Numbered from the stretch's first letter, positions 16,617 to 25,267 are shown. The stretch is 51,738 nucleotides of DNA from Gracilibacter sp. BRH_c7a (GCA_001516055.1 LOEZ01000044.1:1-51738), one strand, 5' to 3'. The notes: generated by a model from the letters alone, not told the origin. Made by a program: numbers and translations.

Positions 16617-17318
16617 TTAATTAGGCTTATTCTTATTATTATTATTATTTTTATTGTTAGTAAAAAAAGGTTTCAAAACAAAGTAGATAATTAAGGTTAT
16701 GAGTGGGACTAAATATCCCGGAGTATTCTTAATTAGAGTAAGTTCTATAGTATAGAGGCTGGAAGCTCTGCTGTTAGGAGATGAGAAGGGTGATATAAAA
16801 GATAGGTTGATGGCTATACCTTCAGCAAGAATAGGGTCTGAGGGAAATTCATCGTCTGTATTAGTAGCAGTACGATTACATATACTCAGAGTTCGATTTT
16901 TCTTTTTATTTCCTTGGTTTAAGCGTGGATTTCCTTGTGACTGAGACATACTGGCAATCTTTTGCAAAGATTGAAAGTCAGGGAGAGACTGGTAGTTACC
17001 TAACAGTGGCATGTAAAGAGGGCTGGGTGTATACGCCCATTTTACAAGTAAAGCGGTCACTGCCTGCATGAAGATTATAAATATATATCCATACGGAACT
17101 TTCGTTCTATAAAAAGGGATGATCAAAGTGGATGCCGGACTGTACTCCTGGTCCAAAAAGATACTCTGCGATGCTAATATGGATACAGTAAAAGGAACAA
17201 CGTAAGGAGGAGAAGAATCAGCATCAACCCTTTCTTCATTCCCACCGGCAAAAAAGCGGTATCTTCCAGTATATTGACTATTCATTAATATACCGTTCTG
17301 CTGTGGTACAAAAGTCAT
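16617..17318 (-). CDS. Hypothetical protein with two hydrophobic segments and an Asn-rich end
   Basis: A 233-residue open frame that I cannot assign. It has one strongly hydrophobic segment in the middle (YGYIFIIFMQAVTALLVKWA) and one near the C-terminus (GYLVPLITLIIYFVLKPFF), then an Asn/Lys tail encoded by an ATT/AAT microsatellite (about 16630-16656). The segment between them is Ser/Asn-rich and basic. A weak AAGGGGG lies about 14 nt before the ATG, farther than usual. There is no competing frame of similar length, and the spacing to flanking genes is normal, so I favour a real but fast-evolving gene; a chance frame is possible. Confidence 0.45.
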   Translation of the reverse strand: MTFVPQQNGILMNSQYTGRYRFFAGGNEERVDADSSPPYVVPFTVSILASQSIFLDQEYSPASTLIIPFYRTKVPYGYIFIIFMQAVTALLVKWAYTPSPLYMPLLGNYQSLPDFQSLQKIASMSQSQGNPRLNQGNKKKNRTLSICNRTATNTDDEFPSDPILAEGIAINLSFISPFSSPNSRASSLYTIELTLIKNTPGYLVPLITLIIYFVLKPFFTNNKNNNNNKNKPN

Positions 17319-17442
17319 GGTTGTAATCTTCTACCCCCTTTAATTATTAACTAGTTCCATTTGATAAGATATAGATTCGGATATCGATAATGGATTCTCT
17401 AAAATAGTTCTTAGAAGATGGAGTGGATAATGATACTTGTTG

Positions 17443-17925
17443 CTATTTCATGAAATTTCCTAGGTTAAAACCATCAGGCAGTTTGAAGCCTTCCGGTATT
17501 TCCATAGGAGTATCCTTGCCCCCAGTGATGTTATTGAGAAGTTGTTGAGCCATATCCTTGAGTTCTTTAGGAAGGGGCAACTGATCAGCACTGGGCATAC
17601 CGTATATCGTAGTGGTGATGGTAAGGTTGACCGTAGCCATTATTTTTTCGAAACCCTGCTGCAAGCTGAAGAAGTTCCGAATGGAGGGATGGTTTCTCAT
17701 AAGTTTCATCTTCAAATCAATGAGAGCAAGGGTATCTTTCTCAGGGATTACCTTGCTAAACATCTGAGAGGTTACCAGGTTTCTCTCTTTCTCCTGGTAT
17801 TCTTCGAATGCTTTTTGAGCTTCGGGATCTTTCTTAATTTCCTCCTCAGCTTCTTTCAGTTTTTGTACCTCGGGACATTGGAGAAGAGCTTCTCCCAATT
17901 CACGCGCTTTTTTAATGTATTCCAT
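17443..17925 (-). CDS. YlbF/YmcA (Com_YlbF) family protein
   Basis: A 160-residue protein. Residues 1-110 match the YlbF/YmcA helical family: ARELGEALLQCPEVQKLKEA, then DPEAQKAFEEYQEKERNL and a second helical half ending FEKIMATVNLTI. In Bacillus such proteins form the RicAFT complex that stimulates RNase Y-dependent RNA processing and affects sporulation and competence. Here a C-terminal extension rich in Pro/Gly (MEIPEGFKLPDGFNLGNFMK) is added. The ATG has a good AAGGAGG upstream on the minus strand. It is transcribed alone, divergent from the SGNH-like gene. The family is fairly sure; the specific paralogue is not. Confidence 0.8.
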   Translation of the reverse strand: MEYIKKARELGEALLQCPEVQKLKEAEEEIKKDPEAQKAFEEYQEKERNLVTSQMFSKVIPEKDTLALIDLKMKLMRNHPSIRNFFSLQQGFEKIMATVNLTITTTIYGMPSADQLPLPKELKDMAQQLLNNITGGKDTPMEIPEGFKLPDGFNLGNFMK

Positions 17926-18112
17926 AACTATAAAATAGCACCTCCTTATGTAACAACTTATGCAGGTTTATATACTAAAGTGCCTTGCAAGGTGATGTAC
18001 TTATTATGGAGAAGTTAAATTGTCTTGTTATAAAGGAAAAAAGGAAATTGGGGAAGGAATTAAGAGAAAGATGTAGAAAAATATTAGTTGGATAAGGTAG
18101 GAGGTTAAAAAT

Positions 18113-18835
18113 ATGCGGACATACCGTTTAGAAATAAGGGTTCTACAAATTGCTGTTCTTCTGACCATGATTGTCATGGTCTTTGGAATGGTCAGTATAT
18201 GGCGAGCGGCATCTGAGGTTCCACCAATAGACGATATAGTACAAGACGGAACCAATCCAGATGATTCAGGAGATCCTGGAGTTGAACCTGGTGACGAGAC
18301 TCCTGTTAATACGAAGATTGTCTGTCTGGGAGATTCGTTTACTTATGGTTATCCTGGGGAGACTGAAGATTCCTGGCCGCAAAGGGTTGCCGATGTTCTC
18401 CAGATAGAAGTGATTAATGCTGGGGTAATAAGTCAGAATGCATCTGATCTTGTCCAACGTTTCGATCAGGATGTGACAGCCAACGAGCCGGGTAGAGTTA
18501 TTATCTTCGCTGGAGTGGGAGATGCGATAAGGGAGATTCCTTTAGAGGAATACCAGGAGAATATTATTAAGTTGGTTAATAAAGCTGAGGCTGATCATAT
18601 TGAGCCTATTTTAGCTTTGCCTATCCCTTTTCCCGGAACTGCAGCACTTAACCAAGCCTACCGTGAATGGGAGATAAGCTATGCTCAAGAGAAGAATATT
18701 AAAATGCTTGATTTCCAACAGGTCCTCTTCGATAGTGATGGGAAAATCCTTTCGAGCTACTCCAGCGATGGGAAATACCCAAATAAAGAGGGTCACAAAG
18801 CAATGGGTGATTATGTAGCAGGGATTCTTAAGTAA
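18113..18835 (+). CDS. Membrane-anchored SGNH/GDSL-hydrolase-like protein with altered catalytic blocks
   Basis: A 240-residue protein with an N-terminal membrane anchor (IAVLLTMIVMVFGMVSIW, about 13-30), an acidic Pro/Gly linker, and an SGNH fold from residue 67. Block I is intact (CLGDSFTYG, Ser75). In block III the usual GxND reads GVGD, and in block V the usual DGxHPN reads DGKYPN (Tyr222 where the catalytic His is expected), followed by the common GH. Two catalytic positions are therefore substituted by eye alignment, so it may be a binding protein or a weak esterase. TAGGAGG precedes the ATG. It is followed by a REP-like hairpin rather than a normal terminator. Confidence 0.8.
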   Translation: MRTYRLEIRVLQIAVLLTMIVMVFGMVSIWRAASEVPPIDDIVQDGTNPDDSGDPGVEPGDETPVNTKIVCLGDSFTYGYPGETEDSWPQRVADVLQIEVINAGVISQNASDLVQRFDQDVTANEPGRVIIFAGVGDAIREIPLEEYQENIIKLVNKAEADHIEPILALPIPFPGTAALNQAYREWEISYAQEKNIKMLDFQQVLFDSDGKILSSYSSDGKYPNKEGHKAMGDYVAGILK

Positions 18836-18842
18836 AGTCAGA

Positions 18843-18902
18843 GTAAAGTCAGGGACGGTTCTTTACTTCATTTATAAAGTAAAGAACCGTCCCTGACTTT
18901 AC
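18843..18902. repeat. REP-like dispersed repeat, locus 4 (perfect 26-bp inverted pair)
   Basis: The arms 18843-18868 and 18877-18902 are exact reverse complements with an 8-bp centre, the same layout as the pair at 12661-12720 but with a different centre. Further echoes of GACTTTA/CCGACTTACC run on to about 18945. The rest of the gap before 19021 shows no gene. Confidence 0.93.
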
Positions 18903-19020
18903 TGACTTTACCAACTTAATTGAAGACTGTCTCCGACTTACCTGGGGGACTGTCGCTTTGCTTACCGTGGCTTAATAATTTCTTAATAACTTTATAAGAA
19001 GCGTTTTATTTTTGGATGGA

Positions 19021-19058
19021 ATAATAACACTAAGAGAGTTTAGTGTTATTATTTTTTT
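19021..19058 (+). terminator. 13-bp hairpin plus T run just before the ABC transporter gene
   Basis: ATAATAACACTAA (19021-19033) and TTAGTGTTATTAT (19040-19052) form a perfect 13-bp stem with a 6-nt loop, ending in a seven-T run. It stands only about 15 bp before the ATG at 19073, so it is either the terminator of upstream transcription or a leader attenuator of the ABC operon. Confidence 0.8.
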
Positions 19059-19072
19059 CGTAAAAGGGGCTG

Positions 19073-20002
19073 ATGAATATGAAAGATGGTTACGCAGTAC
19101 GACTGCAAAATGTTACTAAGAAGATTGGTAACAAGACTATTATCGATAACTTGAGCTTAGATATTCTTCCAGGAGAAGTTTTTGGTTTTCTAGGTCCCAA
19201 TGGAGCTGGAAAGACAACTACTATCCGGATGATGGTGGGTCTTATGGCTGTGACCCAAGGAGATATTCTTATTCATAATAAAAGTATCGCTCGTAATTTT
19301 AAAGAAGCTATCTCCGATGTCGGGGCGATAGTAGAGAATCCGGAGTTATACGGTTTTATGTCGGGATATCGTAATCTAGAGCATTTTGCCAATATGGTTA
19401 AGGGGATAGGGAAAGACTGCATTATGGAAACCTCACGGCAGGTTGGTCTGGAGAATCGTATCCATGATAAGGTCAAGACATATTCTCTGGGGATGAGGCA
19501 GCGTTTGGGCTTGGCTCAAGCTATATTGCATAAACCATCTGTTCTAATTCTCGATGAACCTTCCAATGGACTTGATCCAGCAGGTATCAGAGAAATGAGG
19601 GAATACCTGCGGGGGCTAGCAAAAAATGAAAATACCGCAGTCATTGTATCAAGTCATCTTTTGGCCGAGATGGAGATGATGTGTGATCGGATAGGGGTTA
19701 TTAAAGATGGCAAACTCATTGATGTTAAGGAAAAGTCGGAGTTTATCCATCAAGATGAAGGTGAGAGTTGGTATGCATTTAAGACAGATAAGTTAGAGAA
19801 AGCTGAAGCCCAGTTAAGAGAAACTTTCCCTAATTTAGAGATAAGCTTGGCAGGTGGAGTCATTAAAGTTAAAGCAGTAGCTGATACAGTAGCCGGTATC
19901 AATGCCTGGTTGGTCAAAAATGGTTATTTGGTTTATACAATCACACAAGAAGTTAAAACTCTTGAGGATAGATTCTTAGAGGTTACGGGAGGAAGAAAAT
20001 AA
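19073..20002 (+). CDS. ABC transporter ATP-binding protein (BcrA/CcmA-type)
   Basis: A 309-residue nucleotide-binding subunit. It has Walker A (GPNGAGKTT, residues 41-49), a Q-loop region, the signature YSLGMRQRLGLAQA, Walker B with D-loop (SVLILDEPSNGLDP), and the switch His (VIVSSHLLAEME). The C-terminal 80 residues are the accessory domain usual for BcrA-type exporters. It drives the ABC-2 permease encoded next, whose start overlaps this stop by one base (TAATG), so the two are translationally coupled. Bacitracin-type resistance or envelope-stress export is likely given the two-component genes that follow, but the substrate is not shown. Confidence 0.93.
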   Translation: MNMKDGYAVRLQNVTKKIGNKTIIDNLSLDILPGEVFGFLGPNGAGKTTTIRMMVGLMAVTQGDILIHNKSIARNFKEAISDVGAIVENPELYGFMSGYRNLEHFANMVKGIGKDCIMETSRQVGLENRIHDKVKTYSLGMRQRLGLAQAILHKPSVLILDEPSNGLDPAGIREMREYLRGLAKNENTAVIVSSHLLAEMEMMCDRIGVIKDGKLIDVKEKSEFIHQDEGESWYAFKTDKLEKAEAQLRETFPNLEISLAGGVIKVKAVADTVAGINAWLVKNGYLVYTITQEVKTLEDRFLEVTGGRK

Positions 20003-20934
20003 TGATTAAGCTGATAAAAAATGAGATGATAAAAATGTTCGCCCGTAAGAGTACTTGGGTAATGATAGCTTTTGTAATAGTATTAACGTCTTTTTCTTCA
20101 ATCGTTATGTATAAAATGTCACCAGAAAAACCAGAAAACTCACGCGTGTTCTATGAACAGCAAATCGAGTCTTCTAAACAAGCTCTTGAGACTCCTTTTC
20201 TTCCTGATTATCAAAAAGATGAACTGAAGAAGAGTATTAAGATCAATGAGTATATCTTAGAGAACAATCTCCCGATGGAGCCGTCTCTATGGGAACAGGT
20301 GCAGGATAATTCCTCTCTAATAGTTCTTATAGCTATTTTTATAAGTTCAGCCGCAGCTACCATTGTAGCTAGTGAATTCAGTCAGGGGACCATTAAGCTT
20401 CTGCTCATACGCCCGCTTAGCCGTAGCAAGGTGCTTTTATCAAAATATCTAGCAGTAATGTCTTTGGGCTTAATTATGATAGTCGTCCTTTTTATAGTGT
20501 CAGTCGTTGTGAGCGGGTTGCTCTTTGGCTTTGATGGAGCAGCCAAGCCTTACCTTTATATAGGCTCGGAGGGCAATGTTGTAGAAGTCGATATGGTTTA
20601 TAAGACTATGGAATCATATGGACTAAAAAGTGTGGCAATTCTCATGTATCCTACCCTCGCTTTTATGTTGGCAGTGGTATTTCGTACCAATGCTTTAGCC
20701 CAAGGGCTGACTATAGTATCCATTATCTTAGGACCCCAAGTTGCCAACGCTCTGACTGATTATTCTTGGACCAAGTATTTGTTATTTGCTCACACAGATC
20801 CATCGTTAACCTTATCCGGCAATCCGTTTGGAGTATCGTTTGCGTTTTCGATACTGATACTTGGGATCTACTTTGTTTTAATGAACAGTATATCTTGGTA
20901 CACTTTTAGAAAAAGGGATATAATGGGGCAATAA
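20002..20934 (+). CDS. ABC-2 type transporter permease
   Basis: A 310-residue membrane subunit with about six helices. The first is at 20-37 (WVMIAFVIVLTSFSSIVMYK), then a roughly 70-residue extracytoplasmic loop, then LIVLIAIFISSAAATIVASE with the family feature EFSQGTIKLLLIRPLSRSKV, and further helices up to SFAFSILILGIYFVLMNSIS. It pairs with the upstream ATPase to form a BcrAB-like exporter. The response regulator begins 43 bp later on the same strand, suggesting one transcript. Confidence 0.88.
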   Translation: MIKLIKNEMIKMFARKSTWVMIAFVIVLTSFSSIVMYKMSPEKPENSRVFYEQQIESSKQALETPFLPDYQKDELKKSIKINEYILENNLPMEPSLWEQVQDNSSLIVLIAIFISSAAATIVASEFSQGTIKLLLIRPLSRSKVLLSKYLAVMSLGLIMIVVLFIVSVVVSGLLFGFDGAAKPYLYIGSEGNVVEVDMVYKTMESYGLKSVAILMYPTLAFMLAVVFRTNALAQGLTIVSIILGPQVANALTDYSWTKYLLFAHTDPSLTLSGNPFGVSFAFSILILGIYFVLMNSISWYTFRKRDIMGQ

Positions 20935-20977
20935 CGAATAGAGGTAATAAATCAAAGAATTCACGGAGGGATTTTCC

Positions 20978-21679
20978 TTGGAAAAGCATAGGATACTGGT
21001 AGTAGATGATGAACAGGAGATTGCCGAATTAGTACGCGATTATCTGCAAAAAGAGGGGTATGAAGTTATTCTTGCTTATGACGGGGAAGAGGCAATCCAG
21101 ATTTATCGGGAGAGTAAACTGTCCTTGGCTATCCTGGATATCATGCTTCCGGGGGTTGAGGGTACGGAAATATGCAGGATAATCCGTAGTGAATCACCCA
21201 TTCCGGTAATAATGCTCAGTGCCAAATCTGGGGATATAGATAAAATATTAAGCTTGGGACTTGGGGCAGATGATTATATAACCAAGCCGTTTAGCCCGAC
21301 GGAGTTGGTAGCGCGAGTGAAGGCCCAACTTCGTCGGTATACTATGTTTTCAGGTTCTCCTAATGTAACGGAAGGGATTCTAACATTTAATAATCTAAAG
21401 GTTGATCTCAAGGGATATAATGTTTTTATTAAAGATGAAAAGGTTGAGTTATCGGCCAAAGAATTCGAGGTTCTTCACTTGTTCTGCCGGCATCCTGGTC
21501 AAGTCCTAACCAGGGAACAGATTTTTAATCAAGTCTGGGGCTTTAATGAATATGGGGATATTAATACTGTAACTGTCCATATCCGTAAGATTAGAGAAAA
21601 AATCGAGGAGGATCCTTCTCATCCCATATATATTACGACGATTTGGGGAGTAGGATACAAATTTGACGGAGGAGTATGA
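20978..21679 (+). CDS. OmpR/PhoB-family response regulator
   Basis: A 233-residue two-domain regulator. The receiver domain has the acidic pair in VVDDEQE, the phospho-acceptor Asp54 in LAILDIMLPG, the Thr/Ser switch in VIMLSAK and the conserved Lys in DYITKPFSP. The C-terminal winged helix (about 135-230) has LSAKEFEVLHLFCRHPGQVL and a typical HIRKIREKIEEDP block. The start is TTG, supported by GGAGGG 6 nt upstream. It overlaps the histidine kinase gene, its evident partner, and probably controls the ABC transporter upstream. Confidence 0.93.
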   Translation: MEKHRILVVDDEQEIAELVRDYLQKEGYEVILAYDGEEAIQIYRESKLSLAILDIMLPGVEGTEICRIIRSESPIPVIMLSAKSGDIDKILSLGLGADDYITKPFSPTELVARVKAQLRRYTMFSGSPNVTEGILTFNNLKVDLKGYNVFIKDEKVELSAKEFEVLHLFCRHPGQVLTREQIFNQVWGFNEYGDINTVTVHIRKIREKIEEDPSHPIYITTIWGVGYKFDGGV

Positions 21680-23127
21680 GGTGTATAATGAAGATAGGGA
21701 TTAGGCAACGCCTTATTATTTCCTTTGTTCTTTTGGCTGTAATACCGATAGCGGTGATTATGTTCTCTCTGGGTGTGACCTTCGCTGGTATGGAGAAAAA
21801 GGTAGGAACCAATCCACAGCAAGACCCTTCAGAACAGATTAAGGAGATTAACAACAGTATTGCAATTGTTATTGAGGACAACTACTCATTTGTTGAGGAA
21901 TATGATCGGTTCTACTTGGAGTTGGAGCCTTTTATCTCTGAATACCAGCTTCAAGTTCAGATAGTTGATAATAAAAATTTGTTGTTGTTTGATTCCCAAG
22001 ATAGGAATGCCTCTATGAAGCCAGCGAATCCAGATTTGGTAGAGGTCCTGGAAAGCACACGGCATGGTTCATCCATATCCAGATTATTTATTTATGCTTT
22101 TCCGATTACGGTCAGTGGAGAAGAGAAAGCCAAAGCTTTAGTCATGTTTAATCCTGCAGTTGCGCCGTTTAATATTTTTATGGATGCGATTAAGGGAATG
22201 GTGGTCAGCTTCGGGGCCGGAGTCCTCTCGTTTATCTTGTTGATCATTCTATTAACTTGGTATATTTCGAGAACCATCCTTAAACCGTTGGCTGAATTAA
22301 ATATGGCAACGGAGAGGATTGCAAAAGGGGATCTGGAATTTAATATTAATTACACTAATACTGATGAGTTGGGTAACTTTGCACGCTCTTTTGAATCTAT
22401 GAGGCTCCAGTTAAATGAGTCTTTGGAAAAGCAAAAAGCTATAGAGAATGCCCGTAAAGAGTTAATCGCTAGTATCTCACATGATTTGAGGACCCCTATC
22501 GCTTCCATCCAAGGGTATGTCGAAGGGCTTCAGGATGGAGTCGCAGAAGATGAAGAGACTCGGAATCGTTATCTTTCTGTAATACGTGCTAAGACCAGTC
22601 AGCTTAATCGTCAGATAGAGGACTTGTTTGAGTATTCGCGCTTTGACGCAGGACAATTAAGACTAAGAACTGAAGATGTTGACAGCAGAGAAATTCTTGA
22701 GAGTATTCTCCAAGAAGTAGAATTAGGACATAGAGATAAGGGCCCTTCTTTGAGAATAGTACGCCCTTTGCCTTCAGCTAATATCCAAGTAGACTCTCAA
22801 AGACTGGAACAGGTCATGATGAACTTATTAGAAAATGCTTTTCGCTATGTACCGGAAGAGGGGTTGGTAACCGTAAGGTCTTGGGTGGGTGATGGTGATT
22901 TAATAGTGTCTATTGAGGACAATGGCCCTGGGATACCTGGGACTCATCTATCCCATATCTTCAACAGTTTCTTCCGCGGGGAAAAATCCCGCTCCCGAAA
23001 GTCAGGAGGCACGGGACTAGGTCTTGCTATCTGTAGGCATATAATCGAAGCCCATGCCGGCAGAATCTGGGTAGAAAGCAAAGAAGGAGAGGGGAGCACA
23101 TTTTTCTTCTCCATCCCCATAAAGTAA
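21676..23127 (+). CDS. Two-component sensor histidine kinase (HAMP, HisKA, HATPase)
   Basis: A 483-residue membrane kinase. TM1 is near the start (LIISFVLLAVIPIAVIMFSL), followed by an extracytoplasmic sensor of about 130 residues, TM2 (SFGAGVLSFILLIILLTWYI), a HAMP linker, HisKA with phospho-acceptor His269 in SISHDLRTPIAS, and an ATPase domain with N, G1 (DNGPG), F and G2 (GGTGLGLA) boxes. The long sensor loop differs from the short-loop BceS type, so it may detect a ligand directly. The ATG at 21676 overlaps the regulator's stop by four bases (ATGA); the ATG at 21688, with GAGGTG before it, is an equally possible start. Confidence 0.92.
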   Translation: MRCIMKIGIRQRLIISFVLLAVIPIAVIMFSLGVTFAGMEKKVGTNPQQDPSEQIKEINNSIAIVIEDNYSFVEEYDRFYLELEPFISEYQLQVQIVDNKNLLLFDSQDRNASMKPANPDLVEVLESTRHGSSISRLFIYAFPITVSGEEKAKALVMFNPAVAPFNIFMDAIKGMVVSFGAGVLSFILLIILLTWYISRTILKPLAELNMATERIAKGDLEFNINYTNTDELGNFARSFESMRLQLNESLEKQKAIENARKELIASISHDLRTPIASIQGYVEGLQDGVAEDEETRNRYLSVIRAKTSQLNRQIEDLFEYSRFDAGQLRLRTEDVDSREILESILQEVELGHRDKGPSLRIVRPLPSANIQVDSQRLEQVMMNLLENAFRYVPEEGLVTVRSWVGDGDLIVSIEDNGPGIPGTHLSHIFNSFFRGEKSRSRKSGGTGLGLAICRHIIEAHAGRIWVESKEGEGSTFFFSIPIK

Positions 23128-23133
23128 GAGTTA

Positions 23134-23187
23134 GTAAAGTCAGGGACGGTTCTTTACTTTATAAAAAGTACAAAGAACCGTCCCTTT
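23134..23187. repeat. REP-like dispersed repeat, locus 5 (inverted, one arm decayed)
   Basis: There is an intact left arm from 23134 to about 23160 and a shortened right arm (AAAGAACCGTCCCTTTT) at 23172-23187, in a head-to-head layout just after the kinase stop. Confidence 0.88.
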
Positions 23188-23285
23188 TCTTTTTGACGAA
23201 TGGTATATATTTATTGGATCAATTGAACTTGCCAAAAGCCGGGTAGCCCAATAACGAAGTGAAAGTATAGATAATTTTAATCAGT

Positions 23286-23630
23286 TTATTCATATAAAGC
23301 CAATCCAAGGATTATCAATCCATTTGCGATGGTTCCGAACTTGGCATCAGGCCACCAGATAATCACAAGTATTTGTGAAACTGTCACAGCGATTAGGACT
23401 GCTGATCTCCACCACTGTTGATTAGTAACCAATCCAAAGGCAGCAATAAAAAATAGAACAACTGCTACTAGCCAAAGTACTCCGAGAACCATCTGCAAGT
23501 TTGATGGAATAGTAAACAAAGTTCTGCCTGATAGTTCTTGGATTTTAGTAATACCTAATTCATTTACTCCACCCATAATGTGAATCAAACCATGTATTAC
23601 AATGATTGCTAACAGTAACCATTTAAGCAT
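23286..23630 (-). CDS. Small four-helix membrane protein, function unknown
   Basis: About 114 residues with four hydrophobic segments: WLLLAIIVIHGLIHIMGGVN, LQMVLGVLWLVAVVLFFIAA, SAVLIAVTVSQILVIIWW and TIANGLIILGLALY. The overall pattern is DoxX-like, but I see no diagnostic residues. The ATG at 23630 is preceded by AGAGGTG; the alternative GTG at 23639 overlaps that site. It lies 30 bp after a larger membrane gene and a TetR gene on the same strand, so all three probably form one operon. Confidence 0.75.
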   Translation of the reverse strand: MLKWLLLAIIVIHGLIHIMGGVNELGITKIQELSGRTLFTIPSNLQMVLGVLWLVAVVLFFIAAFGLVTNQQWWRSAVLIAVTVSQILVIIWWPDAKFGTIANGLIILGLALYE

Positions 23631-23669
23631 AATGAACACCTCTATTTTCTATGAAATATTATCATAAAG

Positions 23670-24482
23670 CTATTGTATCTTGTGTAATCCACGAAGATAG
23701 ATGATGATTACGACAGATCCGATAAGGGTAAGCATACTGGGTATTGCGGTCATACCATAGTTGAGAGGATTAGCGTTATAAAAAGATCCGAACCACTCCC
23801 CAAAGGCCCATGAGAGGCAGACGGTGAAGGCTTTCACTAGGCCAACTCCTGCCAAAATAAGGCCAAATGGGTATTTGCGCCAAAGACTTATAAGAATAAT
23901 CGCTAAAGCAGGGAAAACAATTGTCAAATCGAGAATAAAAACTCCGTATGTATCAGCCGGTATATGTCTGGCGATATCAGAGCTCATCATAATAATCCAT
24001 ACTGGAACTAGAACAAAAAGAATCATGCCAAGAAAAATACTTGTAGCTAGGAGCGACTTCTTAGGTAGGGCAAACTGTTTTACTTCTTCAGGCCTAAAAC
24101 TTAAAAGTCCTAATACTATGCTGTATATAGATATTGAGAATATCACTAGATAGATTATATAGATAGAGGTATATTGGCCTTGAATAGTATAGAGTCCGAA
24201 GGCATAGAAGGTATAAGTAGCTAGACCAATGATTGTTATAAAGCTTTTTAAGCTGGATTTTTTGAGAAAGGCTATGGATAAGATACCCATGAGCAAGGCT
24301 AATGGGATAGTAACTATATCCTGAGCGATAGATCCACCAATCAAGGCCTTCGGAAGAGAGCCTGCAAGGTATACATCCCTATAGAGGTTTTCGTCCAATA
24401 CGCCTTTTAGGGATGCATAAATGGCTAAAACTGAAACTATTAAAGTCAGGATGGCTGTCAGCCGGCTTCTTTTGATATACAT
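23670..24482 (-). CDS. Polytopic membrane protein, function unknown
   Basis: A 270-residue protein with about seven or eight predicted helices, from LTAILTLIVSVLAIYASLKG to SMLTLIGSVVIIIYLRGLHK. No transport or catalytic motif was recognised. It sits between the TetR gene (42 bp upstream) and the four-helix protein (30 bp downstream). The ATG has GAGAGGAG before it. The arrangement suggests a TetR-controlled membrane unit induced by some small molecule, a guess from context only. Confidence 0.75.
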   Translation of the reverse strand: MYIKRSRLTAILTLIVSVLAIYASLKGVLDENLYRDVYLAGSLPKALIGGSIAQDIVTIPLALLMGILSIAFLKKSSLKSFITIIGLATYTFYAFGLYTIQGQYTSIYIIYLVIFSISIYSIVLGLLSFRPEEVKQFALPKKSLLATSIFLGMILFVLVPVWIIMMSSDIARHIPADTYGVFILDLTIVFPALAIILISLWRKYPFGLILAGVGLVKAFTVCLSWAFGEWFGSFYNANPLNYGMTAIPSMLTLIGSVVIIIYLRGLHKIQ

Positions 24483-24524
24483 AATTAACTCCTCTCTTAA
24501 ACATTTTTATATATGAAAGTCTTC

Positions 24525-25148
24525 TTAAGTTTTTTTCTGGATTATCCCATCTTCAATGAACTGAATGTGATGCTGGATGAGTAGATTTTTTTGTGTGTCA
24601 TCAATTCCGTTTTCGATAATCATTCTGATAATAAGGCCAAAGGTTGTTGCCCAAATTATTTGGGCTGTTAGTTCGATATGTTTATCGTCCGTATTTTTAT
24701 ACTTATCTATTTGTTTGAGGCATTGGCAAAGGATTGCCACTGCTTGCCTCTTGGTTGAAGCACCATCAAAAAGCACTGAAGTATGGGAGAGAATATCGGC
24801 AGAGCTGTTGAGCATGATGCTCTTGTATTGTTCAGGCATTTGCAAGGCCAAAAGTATATAACTATGGGTCATCTTTCTAATTTTATCTTTAGGATCTTCA
24901 GTAGATGTTTGTACAGATTTTAAGAGCCCCACTATTTTTTTATAACTTTTTTCCATTAGATGTTTGAGTATTTCATCTTTATCTTTAAAATAATGATAAA
25001 TGAGAGAGGGGGAGTATTCTATCTTGGAGGCAATCTTTCGGACAGAAAGCTTGTCTATTCCTTCCGAGTTGATTATCTCTTCGGCTACTGTAAGGATGAG
25101 TTCACGTCGCTGATCAATTTCTCTGGCCTTTCGTTCTTTGATGCCCAA
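24525..25148 (-). CDS. TetR/AcrR family transcriptional regulator of the adjacent membrane operon
   Basis: A 207-residue regulator with an N-terminal helix-turn-helix (LILTVAEEIINSEGIDKLSV ... IEYSPSLIYHYFKDKDEIL) and a helical C-terminal domain resembling the TetR_C_33/WHG type. The start is TTG (25148) with AAAGGAGG eight bases before it. Two GAACAnTGTT elements lie 15-45 bp upstream, well placed as its own operator. It is first in a three-gene minus-strand operon with two membrane proteins. Confidence 0.9.
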   Translation of the reverse strand: MGIKERKAREIDQRRELILTVAEEIINSEGIDKLSVRKIASKIEYSPSLIYHYFKDKDEILKHLMEKSYKKIVGLLKSVQTSTEDPKDKIRKMTHSYILLALQMPEQYKSIMLNSSADILSHTSVLFDGASTKRQAVAILCQCLKQIDKYKNTDDKHIELTAQIIWATTFGLIIRMIIENGIDDTQKNLLIQHHIQFIEDGIIQKKT

Positions 25149-25164
25149 AATTAAAACCTCCTTT

Positions 25165-25193
25165 GAACAATGTTAATAAATAGAACAGTGTTC
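25165..25193. promoter_or_regulatory. Paired operator-like palindromes of the TetR operon
   Basis: GAACAGTGTTC at 25183-25193 is a perfect odd-centre palindrome; GAACAATGTTA at 25165-25175 matches it in nine of ten defining positions. They are 18 bp apart start to start, on the same face of the helix within tolerance, directly before the TTG start. This layout fits cooperative binding of two TetR dimers. Confidence 0.6.
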
Positions 25194-25267
25194 AAAATCA
25201 TTTTAATACCTAGTCAAGTTTTGCGTCAATACTTAAGAGATTTTTTTTAAAAAGAAAAAGAAGAAAT

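Noticed and set aside
24981-25025. Possible frameshift in the third TetR gene
   Set aside because: The helix-turn-helix and C-terminal domain read continuously with normal length; only the TTG start is unusual and has a good ribosome site.
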